From contig CAMLME010000028.1 in assembly GCA_946481235.1 (NCBI GenBank), positions 1 through 14,660 on the forward strand: a DNA stretch of 14,660 nt, written 5' to 3'. Below are positions 1 through 7,500 of the stretch, one piece after another (position 1 is the stretch's first letter; each line of letters starts with the position of its first letter). The notes under the pieces were generated by a model. The model saw nothing but the letters and a program-made list of their open reading frames with translations. It searched no databases and was not told the origin of the DNA. The position numbers and the translations under genes were made by a program. This DNA is from an uncultured Methylobacillus sp. GTDB lineage: Bacteria; Pseudomonadota; Gammaproteobacteria; Burkholderiales; Methylophilaceae.

Positions 1-697
1 TAGGCCCGCCAATAAGCCTCGGGGGGTGATGTGCTGTAACTGCCAGCCTATTTTCCAGGGTGCGCAGCTTGGACAGAACCCTCTGCGCCGATTGCTGGAT
101 AAGTCTACAATCGTCAAATGCCCAGCTTTGATATTTGGCTTCCGGCCAAAATATATCAGCCTTAAAACGCAATCGTTCGGGCTTAAACCACCTTATATAA
201 AGTGGTTGGATCAGTCGCGTTTCCATGCCCAGATTACTCAATGAGGGCGCATGGTCGTACTCATGATTGAGCGAACACCCATGGATAAAGCATTTGTCAA
301 TCCATTCCAACTGATGCAGGTTGGAGTGATAGCCACTGGCCATGCAGGCGGGGCAGAATCTGAGTTCTCTGAAATTGAACTCGGAATTGTACTTAGATAG
401 GCATAAGGTCCCGAGACGAGGCCCCAATCTTGATTTCTTTAATGACAGGCTGTGAACCAAGGCCAAAGGCTCGTCCAGCAACCGAGCTAACCCCTCGATA
501 TTGAATCCGATCATATCAAGAGTACTGCTACCATAAGGTATGGTCGTGCCATCGGGCAAGAGCTCGGTCAGCACCAGCCCAAATTCGCGAAAAGTTATTT
601 TGTTCAAATAACAATATTTCGCCCCGAATGAGCCCACGGACTCGAACGGTCTTAAGGAATCAGGACGCCAGGAACATGTATGCTGAAGCTGAGCCAT
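1..697 (-). CDS. tniQ: TniQ/TnsD-family transposition target-selection protein (C-terminus cut by window edge)
   Basis: The frame runs open from an ATG at 697 to the left edge (232 codons seen, no stop). The N-terminal part (CSWRPDSLRPFESVGSFGAK, about residues 8-27) resembles the start of TniQ/TnsD proteins. A zinc-finger motif follows: C115-P-A-C118, then GYH and HQLEW, then C136-F-I-H139-G. This C-x2-C...C-x2-H layout is the family hallmark. TniQ/TnsD proteins bind the target site or a targeting complex and recruit TnsC, so they set where the element inserts. The ATG lies 16 bp after the tnsC stop with only a weak ribosome site (CAGAGTG), so coupling to tnsC is likely. Position as fourth gene after tnsA-tnsB-tnsC supports the call. 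Whether it is a long DNA-binding TnsD type or a short TniQ cannot be told because the C-terminus is missing. The family is well supported; the target is inference. Confidence 0.88.
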   Translation of the reverse strand, partial: MAQLQHTCSWRPDSLRPFESVGSFGAKYCYLNKITFREFGLVLTELLPDGTTIPYGSSTLDMIGFNIEGLARLLDEPLALVHSLSLKKSRLGPRLGTLCLSKYNSEFNFRELRFCPACMASGYHSNLHQLEWIDKCFIHGCSLNHEYDHAPSLSNLGMETRLIQPLYIRWFKPERLRFKADIFWPEAKYQSWAFDDCRLIQQSAQRVLSKLRTLENRLAVTAHHPPRLIGGP

Positions 698-713
698 GAT
701 GCACTCTGAATCG

Positions 714-1709
714 CTATTCCGCTAAAGCTTTCGACCTGTTTGCTTTTAGTGTTTGCAATGACTCTATATAACCTGATGCAGATATGGATCTGGCGATTAA
801 GTCATAAGAAACTGCCATGCCTTCCTTGTCATGGGAAACTAGAGAGTTGAGTAACCCTATTAAGGATGAATTGATATAGTGCATGGGAATGGATATGTTG
901 TCTTGATCCAGTCCAATGCTTATCCATTTATCCCTGAACACAGACCAGAAAGCTGGTGCAAGCTCCTGGAGATTGAAGCCATTTTTTACCGCCCTCGGGA
1001 TGAAATTCGCAGCAAATGGCATTCGACTTTCCAGCGGGTAAAGAGTGTCGTTGAATTCTTTAAAGCAGCTGATAAGCCCTTGCTCGGATTTTATGCCGGA
1101 GAATTCCAGCTCTCGGACCATAAATCGACCTACGATCTGTTCCTTTCCATCTTCAATGAAATCTTGCTTTCTATCAGCCAATTCCGATTGGCCCACCAGC
1201 AAGCAAAATAACCGACAACCCGCTTTGTCCAGTTCATTGCCGATATTTAGCAGCCAATCGAATTGATGATCCTGCAAAAGTTGGGCTTCATCAAAGAACA
1301 AAACCGCGGCATTGACAGGTGATCTAAGTGCCCGAGCAACTAACCACTCATTTAATCGGTCTCTCTTGTCTCCTGCAGTGCCAGTCAGTGCATGACGATG
1401 TCGTGCACATCGAAGTGTATGCTGAAAAAATGCCCTTTCTGACGCTATATTTTGTTCTCTTACAGGAATCTCTATTGTTGGAAAATTGCCGATAATCTCT
1501 GGGAGAGTTTTAAGCACCCATCGCGTCGCGGATGTTTTCCCCAAACGTGGCCGGCCATAGATCAGCGCCCCTTGAGATCCGGTAGTCAGCCAAGTGGTCA
1601 TTTCCTTCAAATACATGGCGCAAGTCGGCGTTTTGATAAGAAACGCACGGCCTGCCATCAAGCGCGTCGATATTCTCGTTCGCTCGATACTGAATGGAGA
1701 CTGCAGCAT
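714..1709 (-). CDS. tnsC: TnsC/TniB-family AAA+ ATPase, transposition regulator
   Basis: This 331-residue protein has a Walker A motif GRPRLGKT at residues 52-59 and a Walker B motif AVLFFDEAQ with D140-E141. A strand CRLFCLLVGQSEL (about 165-177) sits where sensor 1 is expected, and GRF (194-196) lies in a likely arginine-finger region. The GxPRLGKT form of Walker A and the length match the TnsC/TniB ATPases of Tn7-like and Tn5053-like elements. In known systems TnsC assembles on DNA with ATP, links TniQ at the target to the TnsB transposase, and gives target immunity. The start at 1709 is supported by a strong ribosome site (GGAAGGGG) in the 14-bp gap after the tnsB stop. It is the third gene of the module and tniQ follows 16 bp later. 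The ATPase core looks intact. Confidence 0.93.
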   Translation of the reverse strand: MLQSPFSIERTRISTRLMAGRAFLIKTPTCAMYLKEMTTWLTTGSQGALIYGRPRLGKTSATRWVLKTLPEIIGNFPTIEIPVREQNIASERAFFQHTLRCARHRHALTGTAGDKRDRLNEWLVARALRSPVNAAVLFFDEAQLLQDHQFDWLLNIGNELDKAGCRLFCLLVGQSELADRKQDFIEDGKEQIVGRFMVRELEFSGIKSEQGLISCFKEFNDTLYPLESRMPFAANFIPRAVKNGFNLQELAPAFWSVFRDKWISIGLDQDNISIPMHYINSSLIGLLNSLVSHDKEGMAVSYDLIARSISASGYIESLQTLKANRSKALAE

Positions 1710-1723
1710 GATTCACCCCTTCC

Positions 1724-3685
1724 CTATCTATAGGAAGTGCCCAACTTACTGATTAACGCATCCAAATAATCAGGTTCCTCGCTTTCCTGATTCTGGCTAT
1801 CATGTTCGAGTGGTTTGTCCGGATTTCGCGCTCGCTTCGTAGTATCAGAGGTGCCAAAATGTTGGGACTCTGAAGTTTGTGGCTGGGAATCAGGGTTTCG
1901 GCTGTCAGATTGCTGCTCCTGATGTAACCGGGCCAACAATCTTTGATACTTTCGCTTTTCTTTCACCTCTTTCTCAACCTGCGCCCTTACTGCCAAGGGT
2001 ATATCGGCAGCATGGCTGATGAAGCTGTGATTGGTCATGAAACGCCTTGCAACCGTTCGTGTGAATAAGGTATGAGGCGTATCACGCCAGCGCTTTTCAA
2101 CAATCAATTCGCCTAATGATGTCCCGTCTTTCATGAGCACGACTTCAATCTTGCGCAGATCCTGGCTGGCCATAATCAGCAATTTCTGGCCAACCAAATT
2201 AGGGGCACTATGAAGTCCTGGCCCATCGTATCTGGCATTTTTCCAACGTAATATCGGTCGCCCGCGTTCCTGACCAATGACCGCCTCGTCGAAAATCGAG
2301 TATTTCATGCAATTCTCGCGCTTGCTTCTCGCGACTCTTCTGAATATGCCGGTTTCACGCATGACTGCACGTTTGAGCACTTCATTTCGGCTGATGGTCG
2401 AGCCTGGTGCGATGCCCGTGTTGTAACGGACGATCAGCAAATCGATCAGGTCAAGCAACGTATCTAATTGAAGGATGAAAGGCTCTTCATCTTTGCCTGT
2501 TTTTCGGGGATCTTTAGGGTGCGCACCCGTGGTGCCGGCCAGACAGTGGATACCGGCCTCCTCAAGCAGATCAAATAGCAGCTCGATTCGCGGCCGGACA
2601 TTGGGGGAATGCTTGGGACCAAACACTGGAACGGCATTGACGGTTCTTTCCAGCATGGTCAGAAAAATATCGCTCAGGTGGCTTTTGGCATTGTCTAGCC
2701 ATAACTCGTCAAAGCATACATAACTAAGCTCTGGCATGAGGGCATTCGGCAGGCATTCCCCAGGTTTGTATGCGATCGTTGAAAGTGTCAGCTTACGTGG
2801 TTGCCAAGGCACCAGGCTGCTTTGAATGGCCCGAGTGATATCAGCAGCATTGTAGTTCTTACCTAGTGAAATACTGTACCCAATAGTGGCTGTGCTTCTG
2901 ACTTCAAGCAAAGCTATTAACCATAGCCGCGAAACTTTGCAATGGATAATGCCCTCCCCGTTGAGGCTTGGCACTTCTACTATCCAGTTGACGTCTAAAA
3001 AATGCCCATCGGCCTCTACGCGCTCAAACACGCCCGTAGGAGGCGAACTCACCTCAAGCTGCTCCCATTTCAGGGACGTAGTTGAAGACGGATTTTGGGT
3101 TTCATGCTCGGCAATCATTCGCTTGCCCCAACTCTTCAGGGCAAACTTCCCACGGGAATCGCTACAAAATGGGTAGGATGGAGGCAAGATGCCTAAGGCA
3201 TTGCATTGTCCTAGAAAAATCTCATGTATGTGATGCCAGGTAAGCCGGGAGTTCGCACTACTTGAATCCGGGGTGATACCATGTACGATCAACTTGTGCA
3301 TGGTTTCCCTCAATTCAGGATATTTAGCAAACAGCGCCTGAAGCGATCCTGGAAGGGCTTGGCCGGACTCCAATTTTTCCAAGGAACTTTGTCTGCTCAG
3401 CTCCGCGTGTCGCCCTTTAATCAGCGCGAAATAACCCGCGGGACGTCCATGCATATTTAAAGCAGTGCACCGCTTCAATAAATAATGAAGATATTGTCTT
3501 GTGATGCCTGTCGTTTTTGTGATTTCGGCGAAAGCCGCGCCTTGGCTATATTGATCAATCGCAGATTTTTTGCGTTCAAAATCTTGCCTGGCTTTCTCAT
3601 CCAATATCAGAACGTCTGGAACTGGCCAGTCGTCGATATTTTCAAATCCAGGATAGCCTTTGCATTTAGTGCTTAACGAACTCAT
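1724..3685 (-). CDS. tnsB: TnsB/TniA-family DDE transposase (retroviral integrase fold)
   Basis: This 653-residue protein has the size of a TnsB/TniA/MuA-like transposase. The N-terminal third carries helix-turn-helix-like segments (for example ITKTTGITRQYLHYLLKR, about 55-72) expected to bind the transposon ends. The rve catalytic core has D226 (VEADGHFLD), D331 (WLDNAKSH) and E368 (RPRIELLF). The 36 residues between the second Asp and the Glu match the DD(35)E spacing of active enzymes. A Mu-transposase-like C-terminal beta domain follows (about 470-550). The last part is a basic helix, then a polar linker (about 590-637) and a short conserved-looking end (PDYLDALISKLGTSYR). TnsB joins the 3' transposon ends to target DNA. 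The ATG at 3685 lies inside tnsA (20-bp overlap), with GAGGTG 10 nt upstream as ribosome site. GC content is well below that of the trehalose genes, consistent with acquisition by transfer. Confidence 0.94.
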   Translation of the reverse strand: MSSLSTKCKGYPGFENIDDWPVPDVLILDEKARQDFERKKSAIDQYSQGAAFAEITKTTGITRQYLHYLLKRCTALNMHGRPAGYFALIKGRHAELSRQSSLEKLESGQALPGSLQALFAKYPELRETMHKLIVHGITPDSSSANSRLTWHHIHEIFLGQCNALGILPPSYPFCSDSRGKFALKSWGKRMIAEHETQNPSSTTSLKWEQLEVSSPPTGVFERVEADGHFLDVNWIVEVPSLNGEGIIHCKVSRLWLIALLEVRSTATIGYSISLGKNYNAADITRAIQSSLVPWQPRKLTLSTIAYKPGECLPNALMPELSYVCFDELWLDNAKSHLSDIFLTMLERTVNAVPVFGPKHSPNVRPRIELLFDLLEEAGIHCLAGTTGAHPKDPRKTGKDEEPFILQLDTLLDLIDLLIVRYNTGIAPGSTISRNEVLKRAVMRETGIFRRVARSKRENCMKYSIFDEAVIGQERGRPILRWKNARYDGPGLHSAPNLVGQKLLIMASQDLRKIEVVLMKDGTSLGELIVEKRWRDTPHTLFTRTVARRFMTNHSFISHAADIPLAVRAQVEKEVKEKRKYQRLLARLHQEQQSDSRNPDSQPQTSESQHFGTSDTTKRARNPDKPLEHDSQNQESEEPDYLDALISKLGTSYR

Positions 3686-4367
3686 GATAAGCAGACACCT
3701 CGGTGAGCATGCTTAACGGTGAAAGATGAATGTCCGAGTAAACCTTATGGCTTATGATCAATCTAGCCAAGGATTGCTGTACTTCATCCGGGTCGGATAT
3801 AGGAAACAACTGGACTAATTTGGCAAAAGTCATTTTTCGTACGCTCTTTAATTCTTCCCCCAAAGATTTTTCAAGTGCCAGATTAGGTATATAGCCGGCG
3901 CAAGAAACGAACCTCAGCAGACGCTTCAGATTCGCCAGTTCAATTGCATTTGAATGTAGTAGGTCGCTTGTCCATTCTTTGTGATGGAAACCGTGTAAGG
4001 CACACCATTTTTTCCAACTAGTATTCTTAACATCAGCTTCGTCGGTATGCTTGTTGTCTGAGCTTCGGAAAGTATGGAGTAATACTCCCCCATCCCTACT
4101 AACGGAAACTGCGGCTGGCGCCAGCGTGGCTGCTCTTCCATCCTCAAAACTAATTGGTACTGCAGCTACGCTTTCATTGAATTGAGCTATATCAGTATCA
4201 CTCTCTAACAGAACCCATAAATCATATCCGTTGCGAGCGTAGAGATAGACACGTCGATGTAATTTGAGGGAGTACGGAGCGTATAAATAGGCTGAATAAT
4301 TCCTACGCTCAAACGGTTGCGGTGTGAGCAATGATTTCAGGTTAATCTCATTGATAATCATACCCAT
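3666..4367 (-). CDS. TnsA-like transposition protein with apparently lost nuclease active site
   Basis: This 233-residue protein is first in the tnsB-tnsC-tniQ operon, the usual place of TnsA. Residues about 37-103 follow the TnsA N-terminal nuclease pattern: RRVYLYARNGYDLWVLLES, then a FNES segment, a beta strand ending in a proline, and a hydrophobic strand. The catalytic positions differ, though. The family's Glu in the 'ERDF' stretch is G47 here. The Asp of 'PDF' is A85 (P84-A-A). The 'E/Q-V-K' motif reads T99-F-R101. The C-terminal part (about 120-233) is helical and could be the TnsC-contacting domain. In Tn7, TnsA cuts the 5' ends so that the element leaves by cut-and-paste; this version would be expected not to cut. 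An in-frame stop lies six codons upstream, so the start is 4367 or the ATG at 4361. No strong ribosome site is seen. Family assignment rests on context plus this alignment by eye. Confidence 0.72.
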   Translation of the reverse strand: MGMIINEINLKSLLTPQPFERRNYSAYLYAPYSLKLHRRVYLYARNGYDLWVLLESDTDIAQFNESVAAVPISFEDGRAATLAPAAVSVSRDGGVLLHTFRSSDNKHTDEADVKNTSWKKWCALHGFHHKEWTSDLLHSNAIELANLKRLLRFVSCAGYIPNLALEKSLGEELKSVRKMTFAKLVQLFPISDPDEVQQSLARLIISHKVYSDIHLSPLSMLTEVSAYHEFVKH

Positions 4368-4376
4368 ACGATTATC
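4353..4376. repeat. Inverted repeat over the tnsA start codon, candidate operator or start-masking hairpin
   Basis: Arms GATAATCATA (4353-4362) and TACGATTATC (4367-4376) are inverted copies with 9 of 10 positions paired, separated by CCCA. The tnsA ATG (4367-4365) lies in the right arm and spacer. Such a site could bind a repressor, or the mRNA hairpin could hide the start codon. On the minus strand the right arm also holds GATAAT, a fair -10 hexamer, but no -35 at normal spacing is clear. Function is inference; the symmetry is seen directly. Confidence 0.6.
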
Positions 4377-4562
4377 TTGAACCTAATTGATGAGCTTTGC
4401 AAACGTGAAAGGAATTTTCATACTGATTGCCTAGATGAAAAACCCTGACGCAGGTTACAACTATCCAATTTTTCAACAAGTTAACACTCTAAATTTGTCA
4501 GGGATTATCATCAACGCGCGCTATTCGTGCCGATAAGGCGTAAACAATGGAAGATGAAATCA
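4368..4562. other. Intergenic region between the Tn7-like module and malQ-treY; expected to hold the transposon end
   Basis: These 195 bp contain no convincing gene. The low-GC character of the left block continues through most of it and rises again near 4511-4540. Tn7-like ends start with TGT read inward. On the minus strand TGT occurs at 4546 (TGTTTACGCC, 16 bp beyond the malQ-treY stop), at 4486 and at 4478. None can be confirmed, because the opposite end and the 5-bp target duplication lie outside the window. No rho-independent terminator with a U-run is seen after malQ-treY, and no consensus promoter for tnsA stands out. Confidence 0.5.
4434..4512. repeat. 16-bp inverted repeat pair upstream of tnsA, candidate transposase or regulator sites
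   Basis: GATGAAAAACCCTGAC (4434-4449) and GTCAGGGATTATCATC (4497-4512) are inverted copies matching at 14 of 16 positions, with 47 bp between them. They lie between the tnsA start and the malQ-treY stop, where the tnsA-proximal transposon end should be. They could be TnsB-binding boxes, an operator pair for the tns operon, or the ends of a small palindromic element. Tn7-like ends usually carry direct rather than inverted boxes, so the TnsB reading is uncertain. The 7-bp core GATTATC in the second arm also occurs in the inverted repeat over the tnsA start. Confidence 0.6.
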
Positions 4563-7500
4563 CTATGCCTCTGCTACAAGCAGACCGTAAGGAAAATGCT
4601 TGAATACCATAGCCAGATCAATCACTGCACCTTTCTCGTCATCACGCGCCGTCAGGACATCATCGGTGTAGATATTGCGCCAGCGCATTGCAGTGAGGCT
4701 ACGCGGTATTTCCACCAATGTGTCGCGCCAAACGGCTTGGCCAAGCGGCAAACCCGGTTCGCGCCGGGTCAGCGGCAAAAACATTCTCGGGGCCAGCACA
4801 ATGACAGCCTGGCCCTGGTGCTGCCGCAAAAAAGCACACACATGATCGGCACGGCGGCCCGAGACTTTCAATGGCTGGTAATCGCCATCACGGAACAGCG
4901 CATCGAGTCTCTTGCGCATGCACAGCGCCTTCCAGTTGATGTACAGCTTGAGGCGGCCATTCTTCGCGTTATCCAGCAACAAACGCGCCTTACTGGCTGT
5001 TTCTGAAGGATTTTCGAAGTCGCGAACAAGTGTGTCCAGCATGGCTTTTCGGCGTGGATAATCTACTTTGCGACGATTGTCGGGATCCACCAGGCTGAAA
5101 TCCCAGATTTCCGTACCTTGATAGATATCCGGCACGCCCGGCACAGTAAGCTTGAGCAGAACCTGGGAAAGGCTGTTGTAAATTCCCAGCCGTGCGATGC
5201 GCTTCTGAAAAGGCAAAAAGCTCGCCATGAAGCGTCTGTTGGCTTCCTTTCCAATCAAGCCATGCACGAAGCCCGTTATGGCAGCCTCATACTCGACATT
5301 CGGGTTTATCCATGAGCTGTGCGCCTTGGCTTCACGCACGGCTTTGAGCATGTAGGTTTCGATACGCTCGCATAAGGCCATCCGCCCTGCCAGATCAAGC
5401 TCTTCAAGGGGCCAGACACCAATCAGGGTCTGGTAGATCAGGTATTCATCGTTGCGGCTGGGTGCGGGTTTGTCATCCACGACACGGATAAGCCCCTGGT
5501 TGATGCGGCTCCAGCGCGTAATCACCTCCAGCCACTCGTCCGGCATTTCCGAAAGCACGTTAATGCGCGCGCGGACGTCTTCGGAACGTTTGCTGTCATG
5601 CGTAGAGGTGGCCAGCATGGCGTGCGGAAAGCGCTTTGCTCGATCCAGCGTCGTACGATGAAAGGTATTCAGCGGTACGCCGAAACGGCGCGGATCTCCG
5701 CCAACTTCATTCAATGAAATCAATCTGTTGTAGAGGTAAAATGAAGTATCTTCCATGCCCTTGGCCATCACCGGGCTGGTGTACTGCTGGAACTTCATTG
5801 CAAAGCTGGCCACAGATTCCTGATAGGACTGATTCTTGCCTTCCGAGCGTACTTTCAGCAGTACGTCGCGGATGAAATCGAACACGCCAAGATCGGCCGC
5901 CTGACTGCGTTTTTTCGCAAGACCGACGGCCCAGTCGACATGGCGTGTATCCTCCGGTGACACCTGCTCCGCTGAAATATAGGTGCGATACACGGGGAAA
6001 CATGCCACAACCTCTGCCAGGGCCGAGCGCAGGCTATTGGTGGTGTAGTCGCAGGTGCGCCGATCGGCGCGCGCGATAGACGAGAGCTGATGCGCCAGAA
6101 CGTTGAGTTCGCCAGTCATAGAGACGCGCATCATCATGCGCTTGTTGATGTAGCGCAGTTCTTCGAAATCCAGCTTGTGGTCGATGAAGGCAGCGTAGAT
6201 GCGGTCCATTTTTTCCGCTACGGCGGAATCCACGAACAACCCATTGCACAGATTCATGAAGTCGTAGCCGGTGGTGCCAGAGATAGGCCAGTGCTCGGGA
6301 AGATGCTCGTGCGCGGCAAGTATCTTCTCGACCACCACATATAGCGGCAGGCCTTCCGTTTGTTCAGGCATGGGCGGTGCAAGCAGCGATGCGCCCATCT
6401 GGCGCAGGCGATGAAAATATTGCACCGGATCGTACAGCCCATCGGTATGGTCCAGCCGCAGGCCGTCTGCCTTGCCCGAAGCCAATAGTTGGCTAACCAG
6501 TTTGTGCGTGGCCTCAAATACCGATGCATTCTCCATGCGCAGCGCGGCGAGGTCGTTGATGTCGAAAAACCGGCGGTAATTGATCTCGTCCGCCGCCACA
6601 CGCCAATACGCCAGGCGATATGCCTGTGCACTCAGCAGGTTATGGAGGAGCTGATAACGATCCAGCTCGCCTGCCCCGCCGTTGAATTCGGCCAGGGTGT
6701 CCTCGATGTACTGCACGATGTCGGCGCTCGCGGCGTAAAGCGCGGCCAGGTGCTGCTTGAGGATTTCCTTGTCGCGGCTGCGCTCGGCGATTTTCTCGGG
6801 CTCCGTTTCCAGGCGTGACGGAATATGGCCGAACGCCGTCACCAGGCTCTGGAATTGCAGCACTTGCGGATGCTCCGCCCCCAGGCGGGCTGCCAGCTTA
6901 TCCAGCCCGTAGCCGAGTATGTGCGCGTATTCACGCGGATCGACCGGAAAACGATGCTCGTAATAGAACACACTGAATTCGCCACGATTCGGCTCGAACA
7001 TCAGCTTGAGTTCGCCGTTTTCCAGCACCGTGCCGTAATGGTCGCCCAGCACCGGCAGCAACACCCTGCCCTGGAATTCATCATTGGACGGGAACCAGTC
7101 GATATCGAAGTACTGTGCGTAGACCGAGGCCGGGCCGTTTTCCAGCACATCCAGCCACCAGGCGTTATCCGAGCCCATCACGCCCATGTGGTTGGGCACG
7201 ATGTCGATGATTTGCCCCATGTCGTGCGCCTTGAGTTCGGCGACAAAATGCTCGAACTCCTCCGGGCTGCCGATTTCCGGGTTGATCGCGTTGTGGTCGA
7301 TGATGTCATAACCGTGCGGGCTGCCGGGGCGCGCCTTGAGATAGGGCGACGCGTAGCAGTGGCTGATGCCGAGCTGATCCAGGTACTCCACGATCAGTGC
7401 GGCATCGGCAAACGTAAAACGGTTATTGAATTGCAGGCGGTACGTGGCGCGCGGTACGCGCCAATGAGTGACGGTGCTGCTTTCATGGCTTCGCGGCGGC

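Noticed and set aside
879..1211. Plus-strand open frame of 110 codons in the lower-GC block
   Set aside because: Antisense to tnsC, whose ATPase motifs and length are complete; no ribosome site or family match.
4443..4503. CCCTGAC/GTCAGGG arms considered as a transcription terminator
   Set aside because: The 47-bp loop is too long and no T-run follows on either strand.
1..4562. Possible CRISPR-associated transposon
   Set aside because: No cas gene, CRISPR repeat or spacer array is seen in the window; TniQ alone is not evidence.
4527..5006. Plus-strand frame spanning the possible transposon end and the treY 3' end
   Set aside because: Most of it is antisense to conserved TreY coding sequence, and the protein shows no recognisable motif.
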